Part shown: piece after piece, positions 1-11,259 of the stretch
Layout: each line of letters begins with the position of its first letter
Position numbering within the stretch: position 1 is the stretch's first letter
DNA from: Pseudomonas sediminis
Lineage (GTDB): Bacteria > Pseudomonadota > Gammaproteobacteria > Pseudomonadales > Pseudomonadaceae
Length of the DNA stretch: 64,000 nt
Assembly (NCBI RefSeq): GCF_002741105.1
Contig: NZ_NIQU01000001.1
Location: 496,001-560,000 of the forward strand
Reading direction: 5' to 3'
Translations under genes and position numbers: made by a program
Notes under the pieces: model-generated
What the model saw: only the letters and a program-made list of their open reading frames with translations
What the model was told of the DNA's origin: nothing
Database searches by the model: none

Positions 1-3000
1 GCACCGTTTCAGCAAGCGGCTGGACAAACGGCACCTGTAGTTATAACAGTAGTACTGGGCGCTACACTGGCGGCTGGGCACAAGCGGGAGTTCCTGCTTA
101 CTACTACACCTACGACCCCTCGTTAGCCAATAACTGCACCACAACCAATGACGACTGCTACAGGCTGAACTTTGTCAGCGCAGACCAAGAGCAAAACTTC
201 GCCAACTGGTATTCCTTCTATCGCAACCGCGCCCTGGCGACGGTTTCTGCAGCCGCCCTGGCGTTCTATGACCTTTCGTCCTCTGTACGCATGAGCTGGC
301 AAGGCCTGGGTAACTGCACCACGTTTAACGGTAGTGATACAAGCAACTGCTACAACAACGCATTCAAGGAATACTCTCCCGCTCACAAAGGCCAGCTGTA
401 TGCCTGGCTACAGGATATCAACTTCAACCAAGGCACTCCGCTGCCGGCAGCGCTGAAACGTGCCGGCGAGTTCCTTACCACCGCCACACCCTGGCAGAAA
501 AACCCTAATGGCAGCGGCAATACCACGCAGAACACCTATTCCTGCCGCGCCAGCTACCACATTCTGATGACGGATGGGCAGTGGAACGAAACCACCAGCA
601 TGCCCAGCGATTTCCGGCACGATGCAGAAACCTTTAACTTGCCGGATGGCCGCAGCTACAGCCAGCGCCGCCCCTACTACGACACGACTGAAAAGACCCT
701 GGCCGACCTAGCCATGCACTACTGGGCCACGGACCTCAATCCCAACCTGGCCAATCGCATCCCCGCCTATACTCCTTTTAAGAGTGGCGATACCACTACC
801 GACTATTGGGACCCACGCAACGACCCGGCCACCTGGCAACACATGACCAACTTCGTCATGGGGCTGGGCCTGACCCAGTCGCTCAACAACACCAATGTGC
901 CATGGGCTGGCAGCACCTTTGCCGGCACTGGCTACAACAATCTGGTATCAGGTGCAGCCAACTGGCCAGCGGCCTCTAGTGGCAGCGCCAACAACGTCTA
1001 CGATCTTTGGCATGCGGCGATCAACTCACGCGGCGAGTTCTTCAGCGTGGACAGCCCCGAAGCCATGGTCCAGGCCTTCGATGACATCCTCAAACGTATC
1101 GCCGACCGTAAATCGACCGCGGCACGCCCTGCGATCAACTCTGGACAGGTCAGTGCAGACGAAAACGATGAGGGCAAGGTCATCACCGTTTCGTACCAGA
1201 CCTCCTACGCCAGTGACGACAACTGGTCGGGTGATGTGAAGCGTTTCGAGAAGTCCTGGAACGCAGTAAACAATGCTTTCGAAACTGCTCAAGTCTGGAG
1301 TGCAGAGTCCCAGGTACCGCCGTGGGCCAGCCGTAATATCAAGATCGCCGGCGACAACAACAATGGCTTGGTGAATTTCACTTGGGCCAACGCAGGCTCC
1401 GCCAGCACCGTAGGCACGCTCGCCTACTGGCTCAATCGCGACCCGGAAAACAGTAACGTCGTCGACAATCGAGCGGAGCGGCGTCTGGAATACCTGCGTG
1501 GCAACCGCAGTGGCGAAGGCACCACCTTCCGCCAGCGCAGCGGCGTACTGGGCGATTTCTATTCATCTACACCCGCAGTGGTAAGTGGGGCACGCTACCT
1601 GGTGAACGTGACCAATGCGCTCGAGAACACCACCACCTACAGCGCCTTCGCTGCCAACGCCGCCGACCGTACCCCCCGAGTCTATGTCGGCGGCAACGAC
1701 GGCATGCTGCATGCTTTCAATGCCAAAACCGGCGTGGAGGAGTTCGCCTTCATCCCCAGCGCAGTATTCAACAAACTGAATAAACTCACCGGCAGCAACT
1801 ACAGCCATGAGTTCTATGTAGAAGGCACTCCCGTAGTGGGCGATGTATTTACCGGCACCGAATGGCGCACCATTCTGGTCGGTACGCTCAAGGCAGGAGG
1901 AAAGTCCATTTTTGCCCTCGATATCACGACTCCCGGCGAAGAAAAACTGCTGTGGGAATTTGACGACAGCAAGCTCAGCGAAGCGACCGTGAAGATGGGC
2001 TTCAGCTTTGCGCAACCGACGATCGCACGTCTGCACACTGGCAAGTGGGCAGTGGTAATCGGCAACGGTTATGAAAGCGAGGGCAATACCAGCGGTAAAG
2101 CCGCCCTGTTCGTCATCGACGCCCTGGAGGGCGAACTGCTCAAGAGCCTTGAAGTGCAAGGCACCGTCGGCGTCCCCAACGGTCTTTCTACAGCCAAGCT
2201 TGGCGATTTCAATGCTGACGGAGTAGCCGACTATGCCTATGCAGGAGACCTGCAAGGCAATGTGTGGCGTTTCGATCTTCTGCGCAGCGGCCGTAGCGAA
2301 GACACACCCTTTACTCGTGGAGATGACGGTGAAACGGCGATCTCCGACTTCAAGGTCGCTTATGGCGGCAACCCACTTTTCACTGCCACATTCAACAGCA
2401 CTCCCCAACCCATTACCTCGGCGCCGAGCCTGGTATTACACCCCACCGGCACTGGCTATCTCGTTGTCTTCGGTACTGGAAAGTTTTTCGAAACGGGTGA
2501 CAAGGAAGGTAACAAGAACATTGCACAGACGGTCTATGGTATCTGGGACAAACAAACCCGGGGCCAGCCTTCCAGCAACCCTGGGATCAACCGCAGCAGC
2601 CTGCAACAGCAAAGCATCAGCGAGCAGACCACTGTAAGCGCCGCAGACGGCAGCACTCGCCAGGGCCGCATTATCAGTAACAACTCCTTGGACTGGAGCA
2701 CGCAGAACGGTTGGTACCTGAACTTGGTACAGAATGATGGTGAAATGGTCGTGGAGAACATGTCGCAACTGGGCCGGACCATTTTCATGCAGTCACTGGT
2801 ACCCAATGACGATCCGTGTGGTGACGGTGCAGCCAACTGGACGTATGCACTCAACCCATTTACTGGCGGACGAACTCCTCAGAACTCTTTTAGCTACACG
2901 CCTACGGGAGATGCGGAGAGCACCAACATATCGGCAATTCGTCAGGACGGCGAAGGTGGCGGTACCATTTCGCAGAACTCCGACGGCGGCTTCCAGTACT

Positions 3001-3086
3001 GCACTGGTCAGACCTGCACGGACATCTACCCCGATCCATCCAGCATCGGTCGTCAGACCTGGCGCCGTGTGGAGACTGAGGACTAA
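1..3086 (+). CDS. pilY1: PilY1, type IV pilus tip-associated adhesin/assembly protein (5' truncated)
   Basis: Large exported protein that sits with the minor pilins, promotes pilus assembly, and has calcium-dependent and surface-sensing roles in Pseudomonas. The reading frame (codons from position 3) is open to the left edge, so the N-terminus and signal peptide lie outside; about 1027 residues are visible. A von Willebrand A-like region is suggested by TPLPAAL (near 432) and MTDGQ (567-581). The C-terminal half is a PQQ-type beta-propeller, with [12 protein letters not shown] near 1684. A calcium-loop signature D-x-N-x-D-x-V-x-D is encoded at 2205-2231. The stop at 3084 is 2 nt before the pilE start, and no pilY2 lies between. 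Identity is firm; the length of the missing N-terminus cannot be judged. Confidence 0.93.
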   Translation, partial: TVSASGWTNGTCSYNSSTGRYTGGWAQAGVPAYYYTYDPSLANNCTTTNDDCYRLNFVSADQEQNFANWYSFYRNRALATVSAAALAFYDLSSSVRMSWQGLGNCTTFNGSDTSNCYNNAFKEYSPAHKGQLYAWLQDINFNQGTPLPAALKRAGEFLTTATPWQKNPNGSGNTTQNTYSCRASYHILMTDGQWNETTSMPSDFRHDAETFNLPDGRSYSQRRPYYDTTEKTLADLAMHYWATDLNPNLANRIPAYTPFKSGDTTTDYWDPRNDPATWQHMTNFVMGLGLTQSLNNTNVPWAGSTFAGTGYNNLVSGAANWPAASSGSANNVYDLWHAAINSRGEFFSVDSPEAMVQAFDDILKRIADRKSTAARPAINSGQVSADENDEGKVITVSYQTSYASDDNWSGDVKRFEKSWNAVNNAFETAQVWSAESQVPPWASRNIKIAGDNNNGLVNFTWANAGSASTVGTLAYWLNRDPENSNVVDNRAERRLEYLRGNRSGEGTTFRQRSGVLGDFYSSTPAVVSGARYLVNVTNALENTTTYSAFAANAADRTPRVYVGGNDGMLHAFNAKTGVEEFAFIPSAVFNKLNKLTGSNYSHEFYVEGTPVVGDVFTGTEWRTILVGTLKAGGKSIFALDITTPGEEKLLWEFDDSKLSEATVKMGFSFAQPTIARLHTGKWAVVIGNGYESEGNTSGKAALFVIDALEGELLKSLEVQGTVGVPNGLSTAKLGDFNADGVADYAYAGDLQGNVWRFDLLRSGRSEDTPFTRGDDGETAISDFKVAYGGNPLFTATFNSTPQPITSAPSLVLHPTGTGYLVVFGTGKFFETGDKEGNKNIAQTVYGIWDKQTRGQPSSNPGINRSSLQQQSISEQTTVSAADGSTRQGRIISNNSLDWSTQNGWYLNLVQNDGEMVVENMSQLGRTIFMQSLVPNDDPCGDGAANWTYALNPFTGGRTPQNSFSYTPTGDAESTNISAIRQDGEGGGTISQNSDGGFQYCTGQTCTDIYPDPSSIGRQTWRRVETED

Positions 3087-3088
3087 AT

Positions 3089-3514
3089 ATGAACAAGCAG
3101 TTAAAACGACAACAGGGTTTCACCCTGATAGAAGTAATGATCGTGGTACTGGTGATAGGCATATTGGCTGCCATCGCGTATCCGAACTACAGCGAATACG
3201 TTAAACGCGGTAACCGCAGCGAGGGCCAGGCATTCCTCAATGACGTCTCTGCACGCCAGGAGCGTTATTTCTCGCAGAATAACGCTTACATCACCAATGA
3301 CGCCGATGTTGCCAAGCTCGCGTTGAAGAATGGAAATAAGTCAGAAACGAGCAAATATGAATTAGCTCTTAGCAAGGTCGACAATGATGGCGGCTATACC
3401 CTAACCGCTAATCAGCAGTTCAACGACACCAAGTGCGGGAATCTGACCCTGAATGCTCGCGGCGTCAGAGGCAGCAGTGGAAACGGCATGAGTACTGCTG
3501 ATTGCTGGCGTTGA
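3089..3514 (+). CDS. pilE: PilE, type IV minor pilin
   Basis: Minor pilin of the type IV pilus, processed by the prepilin peptidase PilD and thought to help prime fibre assembly. The 141-residue protein has a short basic leader ending in Gly10, then Phe11 and the class III signature [10 protein letters not shown] with the conserved Glu at mature position 5, followed by the hydrophobic N-terminal helix. Two C-terminal cysteines (KCGN and the terminal DCWR) fit the pilin disulfide loop. It is the last gene of the locus, 2 nt after pilY1 and followed by a terminator. A GAGG stretch 7-10 nt upstream supports the ATG. Codons in the variable half are noticeably richer in A and T than in neighbouring genes. 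Confidence 0.93.
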   Translation: MNKQLKRQQGFTLIEVMIVVLVIGILAAIAYPNYSEYVKRGNRSEGQAFLNDVSARQERYFSQNNAYITNDADVAKLALKNGNKSETSKYELALSKVDNDGGYTLTANQQFNDTKCGNLTLNARGVRGSSGNGMSTADCWR

Positions 3515-3524
3515 CGTAACGTAG

Positions 3525-3562
3525 AAAAACGCCCCGGCTTTTGTGAAAGCTGGGGCGTTTTT
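3525..3562. terminator. Bidirectional intrinsic terminator between pilE and ispH
   Basis: A GC-rich stem (CGCCCCGGCTTT pairing with AAGCTGGGGCG) is flanked by an A-run on the left and a T-run on the right. It can therefore stop transcription from pilE on the plus strand and from ispH on the minus strand. Confidence 0.85.
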
Positions 3563-3649
3563 ATTTTAATTCGCTGATTTTACCGAAGCAGAAACAAGCA
3601 GCGCTTAGCATTCCGATTAGACCAGTGTATGAGGCTTAATCGTCACCAC

Positions 3650-4594
3650 TCAGAGCGCCTTAACCCTAAGCTCCTTCGGCATCGAAAACGTAATGTTTTC
3701 CGGCCGCCCATCCAACTCCGTCTCCCCCACCGCCCCCCAGGCGCGCAACTGCTCTACCACTCCACGCACCAGCACTTCCGGCGCAGAAGCGCCTGCGGTA
3801 ATGCCCACACCACCGACTCCTTCGAACCATTCGCTCTTGAGGTCTTCGGCGCCGTCGATCAGGTAGGCTGGAGTGCCCATGCGTTCGGCCAGCTCACGCA
3901 GGCGGTTGGAGTTGGAGCTGTTCGGGCTGCCGACCACTAGCAGTACATCGCACTCGCTGGCCAGTTGTTTGACCGCATCCTGGCGGTTCTGGGTGGCGTA
4001 GCAGATGTCGTCCTTGCGCGGGCCGCCAATGGCGGGAAACTTGGCGCGTAGGGCGTCGATCACTTTGCTGGTGTCATCCATGGACAAGGTGGTCTGGGTA
4101 ACGAATGCCAGGTTCTCGGGGTTGCGCACCTGCAGTTCGGCGACATCGGCCTCATCCTCGACCAGGTAGATGGCGCCGCCATTGCTGGCGTCGTACTGGC
4201 CCATCGTGCCTTCGACTTCCGGGTGACCTTCGTGACCGATGAGGATGCACTCGCGCCCTTCGCGGCTGTAACGCACCACTTCCATATGCACCTTGGTCAC
4301 CAGCGGGCAGGTGGCGTCGAAGACCTTGAGGCCGCGGCGGTCGGCCTCGTCGCGTACGGCCTTGGAGACGCCGTGAGCACTGAAGATGACGATGACGTCG
4401 TCCGGCACCTGGTCCAGCTCTTCGACGAATACCGCGCCGCGTGCACGCAGGTCTTCGACCACGAATTTGTTATGCACCACCTCATGGCGCACGTAGATCG
4501 GTGGGCCGAACACTTCCAGGGCGCGGTTGACGATTTCGATGGCGCGATCGACACCGGCGCAGAAGCCGCGGGGGTTGGCGAGTTTGATATGCAT
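3650..4594 (-). CDS. ispH: IspH, 4-hydroxy-3-methylbut-2-enyl diphosphate reductase
   Basis: Last enzyme of the MEP isoprenoid pathway. It reduces HMBPP to isopentenyl and dimethylallyl diphosphate using a cytosolic [4Fe-4S] cluster. The 314 residues are full length. The three cluster cysteines are visible at Cys12 (GFCAGV), Cys96 (DATCPLV) and Cys198 (DICYATQ). Substrate-pocket residues His41, His74, His124 and Glu126 ([10 protein letters not shown]) are present. It is the distal gene of the ribF-ileS-lspA-fkpB-ispH run, separated from fkpB by about 140 nt that hold a REP-like hairpin, as in P. aeruginosa. The ATG start gives the canonical [13 protein letters not shown]-terminus. Confidence 0.97.
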   Translation of the reverse strand: MHIKLANPRGFCAGVDRAIEIVNRALEVFGPPIYVRHEVVHNKFVVEDLRARGAVFVEELDQVPDDVIVIFSAHGVSKAVRDEADRRGLKVFDATCPLVTKVHMEVVRYSREGRECILIGHEGHPEVEGTMGQYDASNGGAIYLVEDEADVAELQVRNPENLAFVTQTTLSMDDTSKVIDALRAKFPAIGGPRKDDICYATQNRQDAVKQLASECDVLLVVGSPNSSNSNRLRELAERMGTPAYLIDGAEDLKSEWFEGVGGVGITAGASAPEVLVRGVVEQLRAWGAVGETELDGRPENITFSMPKELRVKAL

Positions 4595-4689
4595 GCAAGA
4601 CGTCTCGCGATAATTCGAGGGATCGGCCCAAAGCTGTTGAGCGATCCCGAAAGTCGAAGCCTGCGCGCAATGCGTGCAGGCTGCAAGAA

Positions 4690-4717
4690 GAGCTAGCGGC
4701 TAAAGCCGCTCCTACAG
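4690..4717. repeat. REP-like palindromic element
   Basis: Contains AGCGGCT AAA GCCGCT followed by CCTAC: a short stem next to the GTAGGAGC tail (read on the minus strand) typical of Pseudomonas REP sequences. The tail matches the REPs beside the transposase at 27.3-27.9 kb, but the stem differs. It lies between fkpB and ispH. Confidence 0.6.
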
Positions 4718-4732
4718 GGTCGGCACTACTAT

Positions 4733-5170
4733 TTAGAGCGCCTTGACCTCGATGATTTCCACATCGAAATCCAGCACCTTGCCGGCCAGTGGGTGGTTGA
4801 AGTCGATGGTGACCTGCTTGTCATCGAACGCCTTGACCACGCCTGGCAGCTCGGTATTGGCGGCATCGTTGAAGATCACCAGCAGGCCTTCGGACAGCTC
4901 CATGCCCTCGAACTGGCCGCGCGGCATGATCTGCACGTTCTGCGGGTTCGGCTGGCCGAAGCCCTGCTCCGGCTGCACCTGCACGCTGCGCTTGTCGCCG
5001 GCTTTGAAGCCGTACAGTGCCTGTTCGAAACCAGGCAGCAGGTTGCCATCACCGACCCTGAAGGTCGCCGGCTGTTTGTCGAACGTGCTGTCGACCACAT
5101 CGCCGTTTTCCAGCTTGAGGGCAAAGTGCAGGGTCACTTCCCTGTCCGGACCGATGCGTACGTCTGTCAT
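4733..5170 (-). CDS. fkpB: FKBP-type peptidyl-prolyl cis-trans isomerase (FkpB/SlpA-like)
   Basis: Cytosolic prolyl isomerase of the SlyD/SlpA branch of FKBPs, assisting protein folding. The 145 residues contain the split FKBP fold: an N-terminal part (VTLHFALKLENGDVVDSTF), the inserted chaperone flap (GFGQPNPQNVQIMPRGQF), and the C-terminal FKBP part (VTIDFNHPLAGKVLDF), including the NHPLAG motif typical of SlyD/FkpB. There is no metal-binding histidine-rich tail, which separates it from SlyD. Its ATG overlaps the lspA stop in an ATGA (5167-5170), indicating translational coupling. The order lspA-fkpB-ispH is conserved widely in gammaproteobacteria. Confidence 0.93.
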   Translation of the reverse strand: MTDVRIGPDREVTLHFALKLENGDVVDSTFDKQPATFRVGDGNLLPGFEQALYGFKAGDKRSVQVQPEQGFGQPNPQNVQIMPRGQFEGMELSEGLLVIFNDAANTELPGVVKAFDDKQVTIDFNHPLAGKVLDFDVEIIEVKAL

Positions 5171-5676
5171 TGCGCAGCCTCCTTCGCGGACTTGTCGCTC
5201 TTGAACATATCCAGCGCCAGCAGGATCGCGCCGATGGTGATGAAGGTGTCGGCCAGGTTGAACGCCGGGAAGAACCAGCGACTCTGCCAGTGCACCAGAA
5301 TGAAGTCGACCACATGGCCAAGCACCACACGGTCATACAGGTTGCCCAACGCGCCGCCCAGCACCATGGCCAATGCCACGGCCAGCAGGGTTTCATGACG
5401 TTTGAGACGCTTGAGCCAGACCACCAGCACGACGCTGACGACGATAGCGATGGCAGCGAAGAACCAGCGTTGCCAGCCGGCCGCGTCGGCCAGGAAGCTG
5501 AACGCCGCGCCAGTGTTGTATGCCAGGGTCCAGTCGAAGTAACCCGGGATGACTTCGATGCGCTGATACATGCTCAGCCCGCCCTCGAAGATGTCCTTGG
5601 TCACCCGATCGACGACCAGGATCAGCACGCTCAACAGCAGCCAGGGCAGATGCCCGAAACGCGAGGACTCAGGCAT
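5167..5676 (-). CDS. lspA: LspA, prolipoprotein signal peptidase (signal peptidase II)
   Basis: Inner-membrane aspartyl protease that removes the signal peptide from diacylated prolipoproteins. The protein has about 169 residues and four membrane segments. Signature blocks are [17 protein letters not shown] and FNLADTFI; the Asp residues of the last two are the catalytic pair. The ATG at 5676 ([12 protein letters not shown]) was chosen over an in-frame GTG 15 nt upstream because it matches the usual Pseudomonas N-terminus. It overlaps the ileS stop by 8 nt and the fkpB start by 4 nt. It should process the lipoproteins LpoA and DolP encoded near 55-58 kb. Confidence 0.95.
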   Translation of the reverse strand: MPESSRFGHLPWLLLSVLILVVDRVTKDIFEGGLSMYQRIEVIPGYFDWTLAYNTGAAFSFLADAAGWQRWFFAAIAIVVSVVLVVWLKRLKRHETLLAVALAMVLGGALGNLYDRVVLGHVVDFILVHWQSRWFFPAFNLADTFITIGAILLALDMFKSDKSAKEAAQ

Positions 5677-8500
5677 GCTTGCGCACCTCACCTTCGCCTT
5701 CGATGTTGCTCACGCAGCGGCCGCACAGCTCCGGATGCGCAGCATGGCTGCCGACATCCGCACGGAAGTGCCAGCAACGGCCACACTTGGCGTGTGCGGA
5801 CTTGAGGATCTTCAGCTTCAGACCTTCAACCTCGGTCACTACCGCATCGGCCGGTGCATCGGCCAGCGGTGCGGTCTGCGCCGCCGAGGTGATCAGGGCG
5901 AAACGCAGCTCGTCGCCGAGCTTGACCAGGTCAGCTTGCTTGGCCTCATCGCAGAACAGGGTGACCTCGGCCTGCAGGCTGGCACCGATGGCCTTGGCCG
6001 TACGCAGGTTCTCCAGCTCTTTGTTGACTGCCGCCTTGACCGCCATGACGCGATCCCAGTAGGCACGATCCAGCTCGAAGCCTTCCGGCAGGCGCTCCAG
6101 GCCGGCGTACCAGGTATTGAGCATCACCGACTCGTTGCGCTCGCCCGGCAGGAACTGCCAGATTTCCTCGGCGGTGAAGGCCAGGATCGGTGCGATCCAG
6201 CGCACCAGCGCCTCGCTGATGTGGAACAGTGCGCTCTGGCAGGAGCGACGCGCCACGCTGTCGGCGGCGGTGGTGTACTGGCGGTCCTTGATGATGTCTA
6301 GGTAGAAGCCGCCCAGCTCCTGCACGCAGAAGTTGTGCACCTTGGAGTAGACGTTCCAGAACCGGTAGTCGGCGTACGCCTCGATGATTTCTTCCTGCAA
6401 ACGCAGGGCTGCGTCCACGGCCCAGCGGTCGAGGTCGAGCATCTGCTCGGGCTGCAGCAGGTCCTTGGCCGGATCGAAACCGTTGAGGTTGGCCAACATG
6501 AAGCGCGCGGTGTTGCGGATACGGCGGTAGGCATCGGCACTGCGCTGCAGGATCACCTTGGACACGGCCATCTCACCGGAGTAGTCGGTGGACGCAACCC
6601 ACAGGCGCATGATGTCGGCGCCCAGGCTGTCGTTGACCTCCTGCGGAGCGACCACATTGCCGAGCGACTTGGACATCTTGCGGCCGTTCTCGTCGACCAC
6701 GAAGCCGTGAGTCAGCAGCGCCTTGTAAGGCGCGTGACCATCGATGGCGCTGCCCGTCAGCAGGGACGAGTGGAACCAGCCGCGATGCTGATCCGAACCT
6801 TCGAGGTACAGATCAGCACGCGGGCCGTCGGTGTGGCCCATATCGTGCGAGCCGCGCAGCACATGCCAGTGCGTGGTACCGGAGTCGAACCACACATCGA
6901 GGGTATCGTTGATCTTGTCGTAGTCAGCGGCTTCAGCGCCAAGCAGCTCGGCGCCGTCGAGTTTGAACCAGGCTTCGATGCCCTCTTGCTCGACGCGCTT
7001 GGCGACCTCCTCCATCAGTTCGACGGTGCGCGGGTGCAGCTCGCCAGTGGCCTTGTGCAGGAAGAACGGGATCGGTACGCCCCAGTTGCGCTGACGCGAG
7101 ATGCACCAGTCGGGACGACCGGCGATCATGCTGTGCAGGCGCGCCTGGCCCCAGGCCGGGACGAACTGAGTCTGCTCGATGGCTGCCAGCGCACGCTCAC
7201 GCAGAGGCGCACCTTGCTTCGGCTGAGTATCCATGCCGACGAACCATTGTGCGGTGGCGCGGTAGATCAGCGGCGTCTTGTGGCGCCAGCAGTGCATGTA
7301 GCTGTGCTGGATCGGCTGATGCTTGAGCAGCGCACCGACCTCGGCCAGCTTCTCGACGATGGCCGGGTTGGCCTTCCAGATGAACTGGCCGCCGAAGAAC
7401 GGCAGGTCCGGGGTGTAGACGCCGTTGCTCTGCACCGGGCTGAGAATGTCGTCGTTGCTCATGCCATAGGCTTTGCAGGTGCGGAAGTCGTCCTCACCGT
7501 AAGCCGGCGCCGAGTGGACGATACCGGTACCGGCGCCCAGCTCGACGTATTCGGCCAGGTACACCGGCGAGAAACGCTCGTAGAACGGATGACGGAAACG
7601 GATCAGTTCCAGCGCCGCGCCGGGAGCGGTGGCAATTACCTGACCTTGCAGGTCGTAACGCTGCAGGCAGGACTCGACCAGCTCCTCGGCCAGCAGCAGG
7701 AGACGCTCGCCGGTGTCGACCAGGGCGTAGGTGAACTCCGGATGCACGTTGAGCGCCTGGTTGGCCGGGATGGTCCAGGGCGTAGTGGTCCAGATGACGA
7801 TGGCGGCCGGCTTGCTCAGCTCGCTGAGGCCGAAGGCGGCGGCCAGCTTGTCTGCATCTTCGATTGGGAAGGCAACGTCGATGGCATCGGACTTCTTGTC
7901 CTGATACTCCACCTCGGCCTCGGCCAGCGCCGAGCCACAGTCGAAGCACCAGTTCACCGGCTTCAGGCCCTTGAACACGAAGCCCTGTTTGACCATCTCG
8001 GCCAGGGCGCGGATCTCGCCAGCCTCGTTGGCGAAATCCATGGTCTTGTAGGGGTTGTCCCAGTCACCCAGCACGCCGAGGCGGATGAAGTCGGCCTTCT
8101 GCCCTTCGATCTGCTCGCCGGCATAGGTGCGGCAACGCTCGCGGGTCAGATCCGCCGGCTGATTCTTGCCGAAGGTGGTTTCGACCTTGTGCTCGATCGG
8201 CAGGCCATGGCAGTCCCAGCCTGGGACATAGGGTGCGTCGAAACCGGCCAGGGTCTTGGAGCGGGTGATGATGTCCTTGAGGATCTTGTTCACCGCATGA
8301 CCGATATGGATGCTGCCGTTGGCATAGGGAGGGCCGTCGTGCAGGACGAACTTCGGCCGATCTTCGCCAATCTTGCGCAGCTTGCTATACAGACCAATCT
8401 CGTTCCAGCGCTGCAGGGTCTGCGGCTCGCGTTGCGGCAGGCCGGCCTTCATCGGGAACTGGGTATCGGGCAGGTTCAGCGTAGCTTTGTAGTCGGTCAT
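5669..8500 (-). CDS. ileS: IleS, isoleucyl-tRNA synthetase
   Basis: Class I synthetase charging tRNA-Ile, with an editing domain against valine. It has 943 residues from the ATG at 8500 ([11 protein letters not shown]); an upstream in-frame start would add 11 residues with no family support. HIGH is at residues 65-68 within [17 protein letters not shown] lies in [12 protein letters not shown], and the C-terminal zinc finger has paired cysteines (CGRCWH and CGRCVSN). The zinc finger and overall layout fit the bacterial mupirocin-sensitive type. It overlaps ribF by 4 nt upstream and lspA downstream, so the set is probably one transcript. Confidence 0.97.
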   Translation of the reverse strand: MTDYKATLNLPDTQFPMKAGLPQREPQTLQRWNEIGLYSKLRKIGEDRPKFVLHDGPPYANGSIHIGHAVNKILKDIITRSKTLAGFDAPYVPGWDCHGLPIEHKVETTFGKNQPADLTRERCRTYAGEQIEGQKADFIRLGVLGDWDNPYKTMDFANEAGEIRALAEMVKQGFVFKGLKPVNWCFDCGSALAEAEVEYQDKKSDAIDVAFPIEDADKLAAAFGLSELSKPAAIVIWTTTPWTIPANQALNVHPEFTYALVDTGERLLLLAEELVESCLQRYDLQGQVIATAPGAALELIRFRHPFYERFSPVYLAEYVELGAGTGIVHSAPAYGEDDFRTCKAYGMSNDDILSPVQSNGVYTPDLPFFGGQFIWKANPAIVEKLAEVGALLKHQPIQHSYMHCWRHKTPLIYRATAQWFVGMDTQPKQGAPLRERALAAIEQTQFVPAWGQARLHSMIAGRPDWCISRQRNWGVPIPFFLHKATGELHPRTVELMEEVAKRVEQEGIEAWFKLDGAELLGAEAADYDKINDTLDVWFDSGTTHWHVLRGSHDMGHTDGPRADLYLEGSDQHRGWFHSSLLTGSAIDGHAPYKALLTHGFVVDENGRKMSKSLGNVVAPQEVNDSLGADIMRLWVASTDYSGEMAVSKVILQRSADAYRRIRNTARFMLANLNGFDPAKDLLQPEQMLDLDRWAVDAALRLQEEIIEAYADYRFWNVYSKVHNFCVQELGGFYLDIIKDRQYTTAADSVARRSCQSALFHISEALVRWIAPILAFTAEEIWQFLPGERNESVMLNTWYAGLERLPEGFELDRAYWDRVMAVKAAVNKELENLRTAKAIGASLQAEVTLFCDEAKQADLVKLGDELRFALITSAAQTAPLADAPADAVVTEVEGLKLKILKSAHAKCGRCWHFRADVGSHAAHPELCGRCVSNIEGEGEVRKHA

Positions 8501-9447
8501 TTCGGGCTCTTCATCAGCGGGTGGCTCTGCCAATATTCACGGGCAGCGGCGATATCAGCGGCAATCGCCGCCTTCAGGGCCTCCAGCGAGGCGAAACGCT
8601 GCTCATCACGCAGCTTGTGGTGGAAAGCCACCGAGAGACGCCGGCCATACAGATCACCGGCAAAATCCAGAAGATGCACTTCCAGATGGGCGCTGCCGTC
8701 ACCGGCAACACTGGGGCGCACGCCGATATTGGCGACGCCCGGTTGAATAACGCCATCGATTTCACAGCTCACCAGATAAACGCCGGTCAGCGGCACCTTG
8801 CGCCGTTTGAGCTGGATATTGGCAGTCGGCGCATTGAGCTGGCGACCGAGCTTCTGCCCATGCAACACCCGCCCGGCGATGCGGAACGGCCGCCCGAGCA
8901 AGGCTTCGGCCAGTTCGAAATCGCCATCGGCCAGGGCCTGGCGCACGCGCGTGCTGCTGACCCGGCCGCCCAGCACTTCGACAGTGGTAGAGGCATCGAC
9001 ACTGAAACCGTGACGCTGGCCGGCGGCCTTGAGAAATTCGAAATCGCCGGCGCGGTCGCAGCCGAAGCGGAAATCGTCGCCGATTTCCAGATCCTTCACA
9101 CCAAGGCCGTCAACCAGCACACGCTGGACGAACTCGGCAGCCGACAGCTCGCGCAGGCGGCGGTTGAAGGCCAGGCACAGCACCATGTCGACGCCTTCGG
9201 CGGCCAACAGGGCGAGCTTGTCACGCAGGCGGGTCAGACGCGCCGGCGCGGTGTCCGGACCGAAGAATTCACGCGGCTGCGGTTCGAAGATCACCACACA
9301 GCTGGGCACGGCCAACTCCGCGGCACGCTCGCGCAAGCGCGCCAGGATGGCCTGGTGCCCACGATGAACGCCGTCGAAATTACCGATGGTGACCACACAG
9401 CCCCGCGCCTGGGGCTGCAGGTTATGAAGACCTCGAACCAGCTGCAT
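8497..9447 (-). CDS. ribF: RibF, bifunctional riboflavin kinase / FAD synthetase
   Basis: Converts riboflavin to FMN and FMN to FAD. The 316-residue protein has an N-terminal adenylyltransferase domain with [11 protein letters not shown] (near residue 22) and a C-terminal kinase domain with the PTAN motif ([10 protein letters not shown]). The ATG at 9447 gives [10 protein letters not shown], the standard N-terminus; an in-frame extension of 57 codons upstream lacks homology-like features. Its stop overlaps the ileS ATG as ATGA (8497-8500). First gene of the ribF-ileS-lspA-fkpB-ispH group, about 80 nt downstream of murJ on the same strand. Confidence 0.96.
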   Translation of the reverse strand: MQLVRGLHNLQPQARGCVVTIGNFDGVHRGHQAILARLRERAAELAVPSCVVIFEPQPREFFGPDTAPARLTRLRDKLALLAAEGVDMVLCLAFNRRLRELSAAEFVQRVLVDGLGVKDLEIGDDFRFGCDRAGDFEFLKAAGQRHGFSVDASTTVEVLGGRVSSTRVRQALADGDFELAEALLGRPFRIAGRVLHGQKLGRQLNAPTANIQLKRRKVPLTGVYLVSCEIDGVIQPGVANIGVRPSVAGDGSAHLEVHLLDFAGDLYGRRLSVAFHHKLRDEQRFASLEALKAAIAADIAAAREYWQSHPLMKSPK

Positions 9448-9526
9448 AACACGCTTCTTGTTCACAAAGTGGCCGATTATACGCACAGCACGCCATGCAC
9501 AACAGGCATCGCGATGGGGGAAACCG

Positions 9527-11068
9527 CTACAACGCCCGCCGGGCAAAATCGCGCGGACGGAAGCCCAATATGAGCAGCATGCCGAAGTAAGCAACCAGCC
9601 CAGCGACCACCAACGCACCGAGACGCAGCAGGCGCACGAGCATCTCCCCTTCTGCCCAGACAGGCATGACCTGCAGCAGCCCCAGCAGCACAGCGACCAT
9701 CACCGCCACCGCAACCACCAGTTTGAACAAAAACAGCCCCCAGCCCGGCAGCGGCTGGAAGATATCGGCGCGGCGCAGTTGCCAGTACAACAGGCCGGCA
9801 TTCAGGCAGGCCGCCAGACTGATCGCCAGCGCCAGGCCGACGTGCGCCATCTCCAGGCCAAACACGAACAGCGCATTCATCACCTGGGTCGCCAGCAGGC
9901 TGATAATGGCAATGCGCACTGGCGTCTTGATGTTCTGCTGGGCATAAAAGCCTGGCGCGAGGATCTTGATCAGAATCAACGCCAGCAGGCCGACCGAGTA
10001 GGCCACCAGCGCCCGCTGGGTCATCAACGCATCCTCTGCACCGAACTTGCCGTACTGGAACAGCGACACCACCAGCGGCTCGGCGAGAATCGCCAGCGCC
10101 AACGTGCAGGGCAGTACCAACAGAAAGCACAGGCGCAGCCCCCAATCGAGCAGACGGCGGTACTCGTCGCGATTCTTGCTGGCATAGGTCTTGGAGAGTG
10201 CCGGCAGCAAGATGGTGCCCAGCGCCACGCCCAGCACACCCGAGGGCAGCTCCATCAGGCGGTCGGCGTAATACATCCAGGACACCGAGCCAGCCACCAG
10301 GAAGGAGGCGAATATCGTGTTGATGATCAGCGAAATCTGGCTCACCGAGACACCGAAGATCGCCGGCCCCATCTGCTTGAGCACGCGCCAGACGCCCAGA
10401 TCACCGAAACTCAGGCGCGGCAGCACCAGCATGCCGATCTTTTTAAGGTGCGGCAGTTGCCAGAGCAGTTGGGCCAGGCCGCCGACCAGCACCGCCCAGC
10501 CCAGCGCCATGATCGGCGGGTCGAAATAGGGCGTCAGAAACAACGCGAAGACGATCATGCTGACGTTGAGCAGCGTCGGCACGAACGCCGGCACCGAAAA
10601 ACGGTTCCAGGTGTTGAGAATGGCTCCCGCCAGCGATGACAGGGAGATCAGCAATATATAAGGAAAGGTCACCCGCAGCAGATCGACGGTCAGCTCGAAG
10701 CGCTCGGCCTCATCGGCAAAACCCGGCGCCGTGGCCCAGACGATCCAGGGCGCTGCGAGCACGCCGATGGCCGTGACCAGCGCCAGCACCAAGGTCAGCA
10801 ACCCTGATACGTAGGCAATGAAGGTGCGCGCAGCTTCCTCGCCCTGCTGCATCTTGTACTCGGCCAGAATCGGTACGAAGGCTTGAGAGAACGCCCCTTC
10901 GGCAAAAATACGGCGCAGCAGGTTGGGCAGCTTGAAGGCCACCACGAAGGCGTCCGACGCCACTCCGGCCCCGAAGGTGCGGGCGATGATGGTGTCGCGC
11001 ACGAACCCCAGCACGCGCGAAACCATGGTCAGTGAACTGACGGCAGCCAGAGACTTGAGGAGATTCAT
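9527..11068 (-). CDS. murJ: MurJ, lipid II flippase
   Basis: Moves lipid II across the inner membrane for peptidoglycan synthesis (MVF/MOP superfamily, usually 14 membrane segments). The protein has 513 residues from the ATG at 11068 ([25 protein letters not shown]), with the conserved arginine-rich cytoplasmic ends of the first helix. The hydrophobic profile runs to the C-terminus with no interruption. It is divergent from rpsT across a 191-nt interval and followed on the same strand by ribF, as in P. aeruginosa. Functionally it links to the mur genes near 40-50 kb, although it is 30 kb away. Confidence 0.95.
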   Translation of the reverse strand: MNLLKSLAAVSSLTMVSRVLGFVRDTIIARTFGAGVASDAFVVAFKLPNLLRRIFAEGAFSQAFVPILAEYKMQQGEEAARTFIAYVSGLLTLVLALVTAIGVLAAPWIVWATAPGFADEAERFELTVDLLRVTFPYILLISLSSLAGAILNTWNRFSVPAFVPTLLNVSMIVFALFLTPYFDPPIMALGWAVLVGGLAQLLWQLPHLKKIGMLVLPRLSFGDLGVWRVLKQMGPAIFGVSVSQISLIINTIFASFLVAGSVSWMYYADRLMELPSGVLGVALGTILLPALSKTYASKNRDEYRRLLDWGLRLCFLLVLPCTLALAILAEPLVVSLFQYGKFGAEDALMTQRALVAYSVGLLALILIKILAPGFYAQQNIKTPVRIAIISLLATQVMNALFVFGLEMAHVGLALAISLAACLNAGLLYWQLRRADIFQPLPGWGLFLFKLVVAVAVMVAVLLGLLQVMPVWAEGEMLVRLLRLGALVVAGLVAYFGMLLILGFRPRDFARRAL

Positions 11069-11183
11069 GGGGTATTTCGGCTTCCATAAAGAGGTGCAGT
11101 AGCGGACAATCCGCCGCCCAACGAAGGCGTCGAGTGTAGCGAGCCACCACTGGTCAGGCCAGCACAGGAAAGCGTCATCAGAC

Positions 11184-11212
11184 TTGACAGCAGGCAGATG
11201 GATCGGCATGAT
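11184..11212 (+). promoter_or_regulatory. Predicted sigma-70 promoter of rpsT
   Basis: A perfect -35 TTGACA (11184-11189) and a -10 CATGAT (11207-11212) are separated by 17 nt, 47 nt upstream of the rpsT GTG. It is the only strong candidate in the murJ-rpsT interval. The call rests on pattern only. Confidence 0.6.
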
Positions 11213-11259
11213 TCGCGGCCTTATTTGTCGTAACCCCCCAGTTTTCGAGGAGCTTGACG

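Noticed and set aside
1563..2408. 281-codon frame antisense to pilY1
   Set aside because: No domain, no ribosome site, fully inside the coding PilY1 propeller.
6335..8746. 803-codon open frame opposite ileS and ribF
   Set aside because: It spans two real genes on the other strand and has no family features. It is a by-product of GC-biased third positions.
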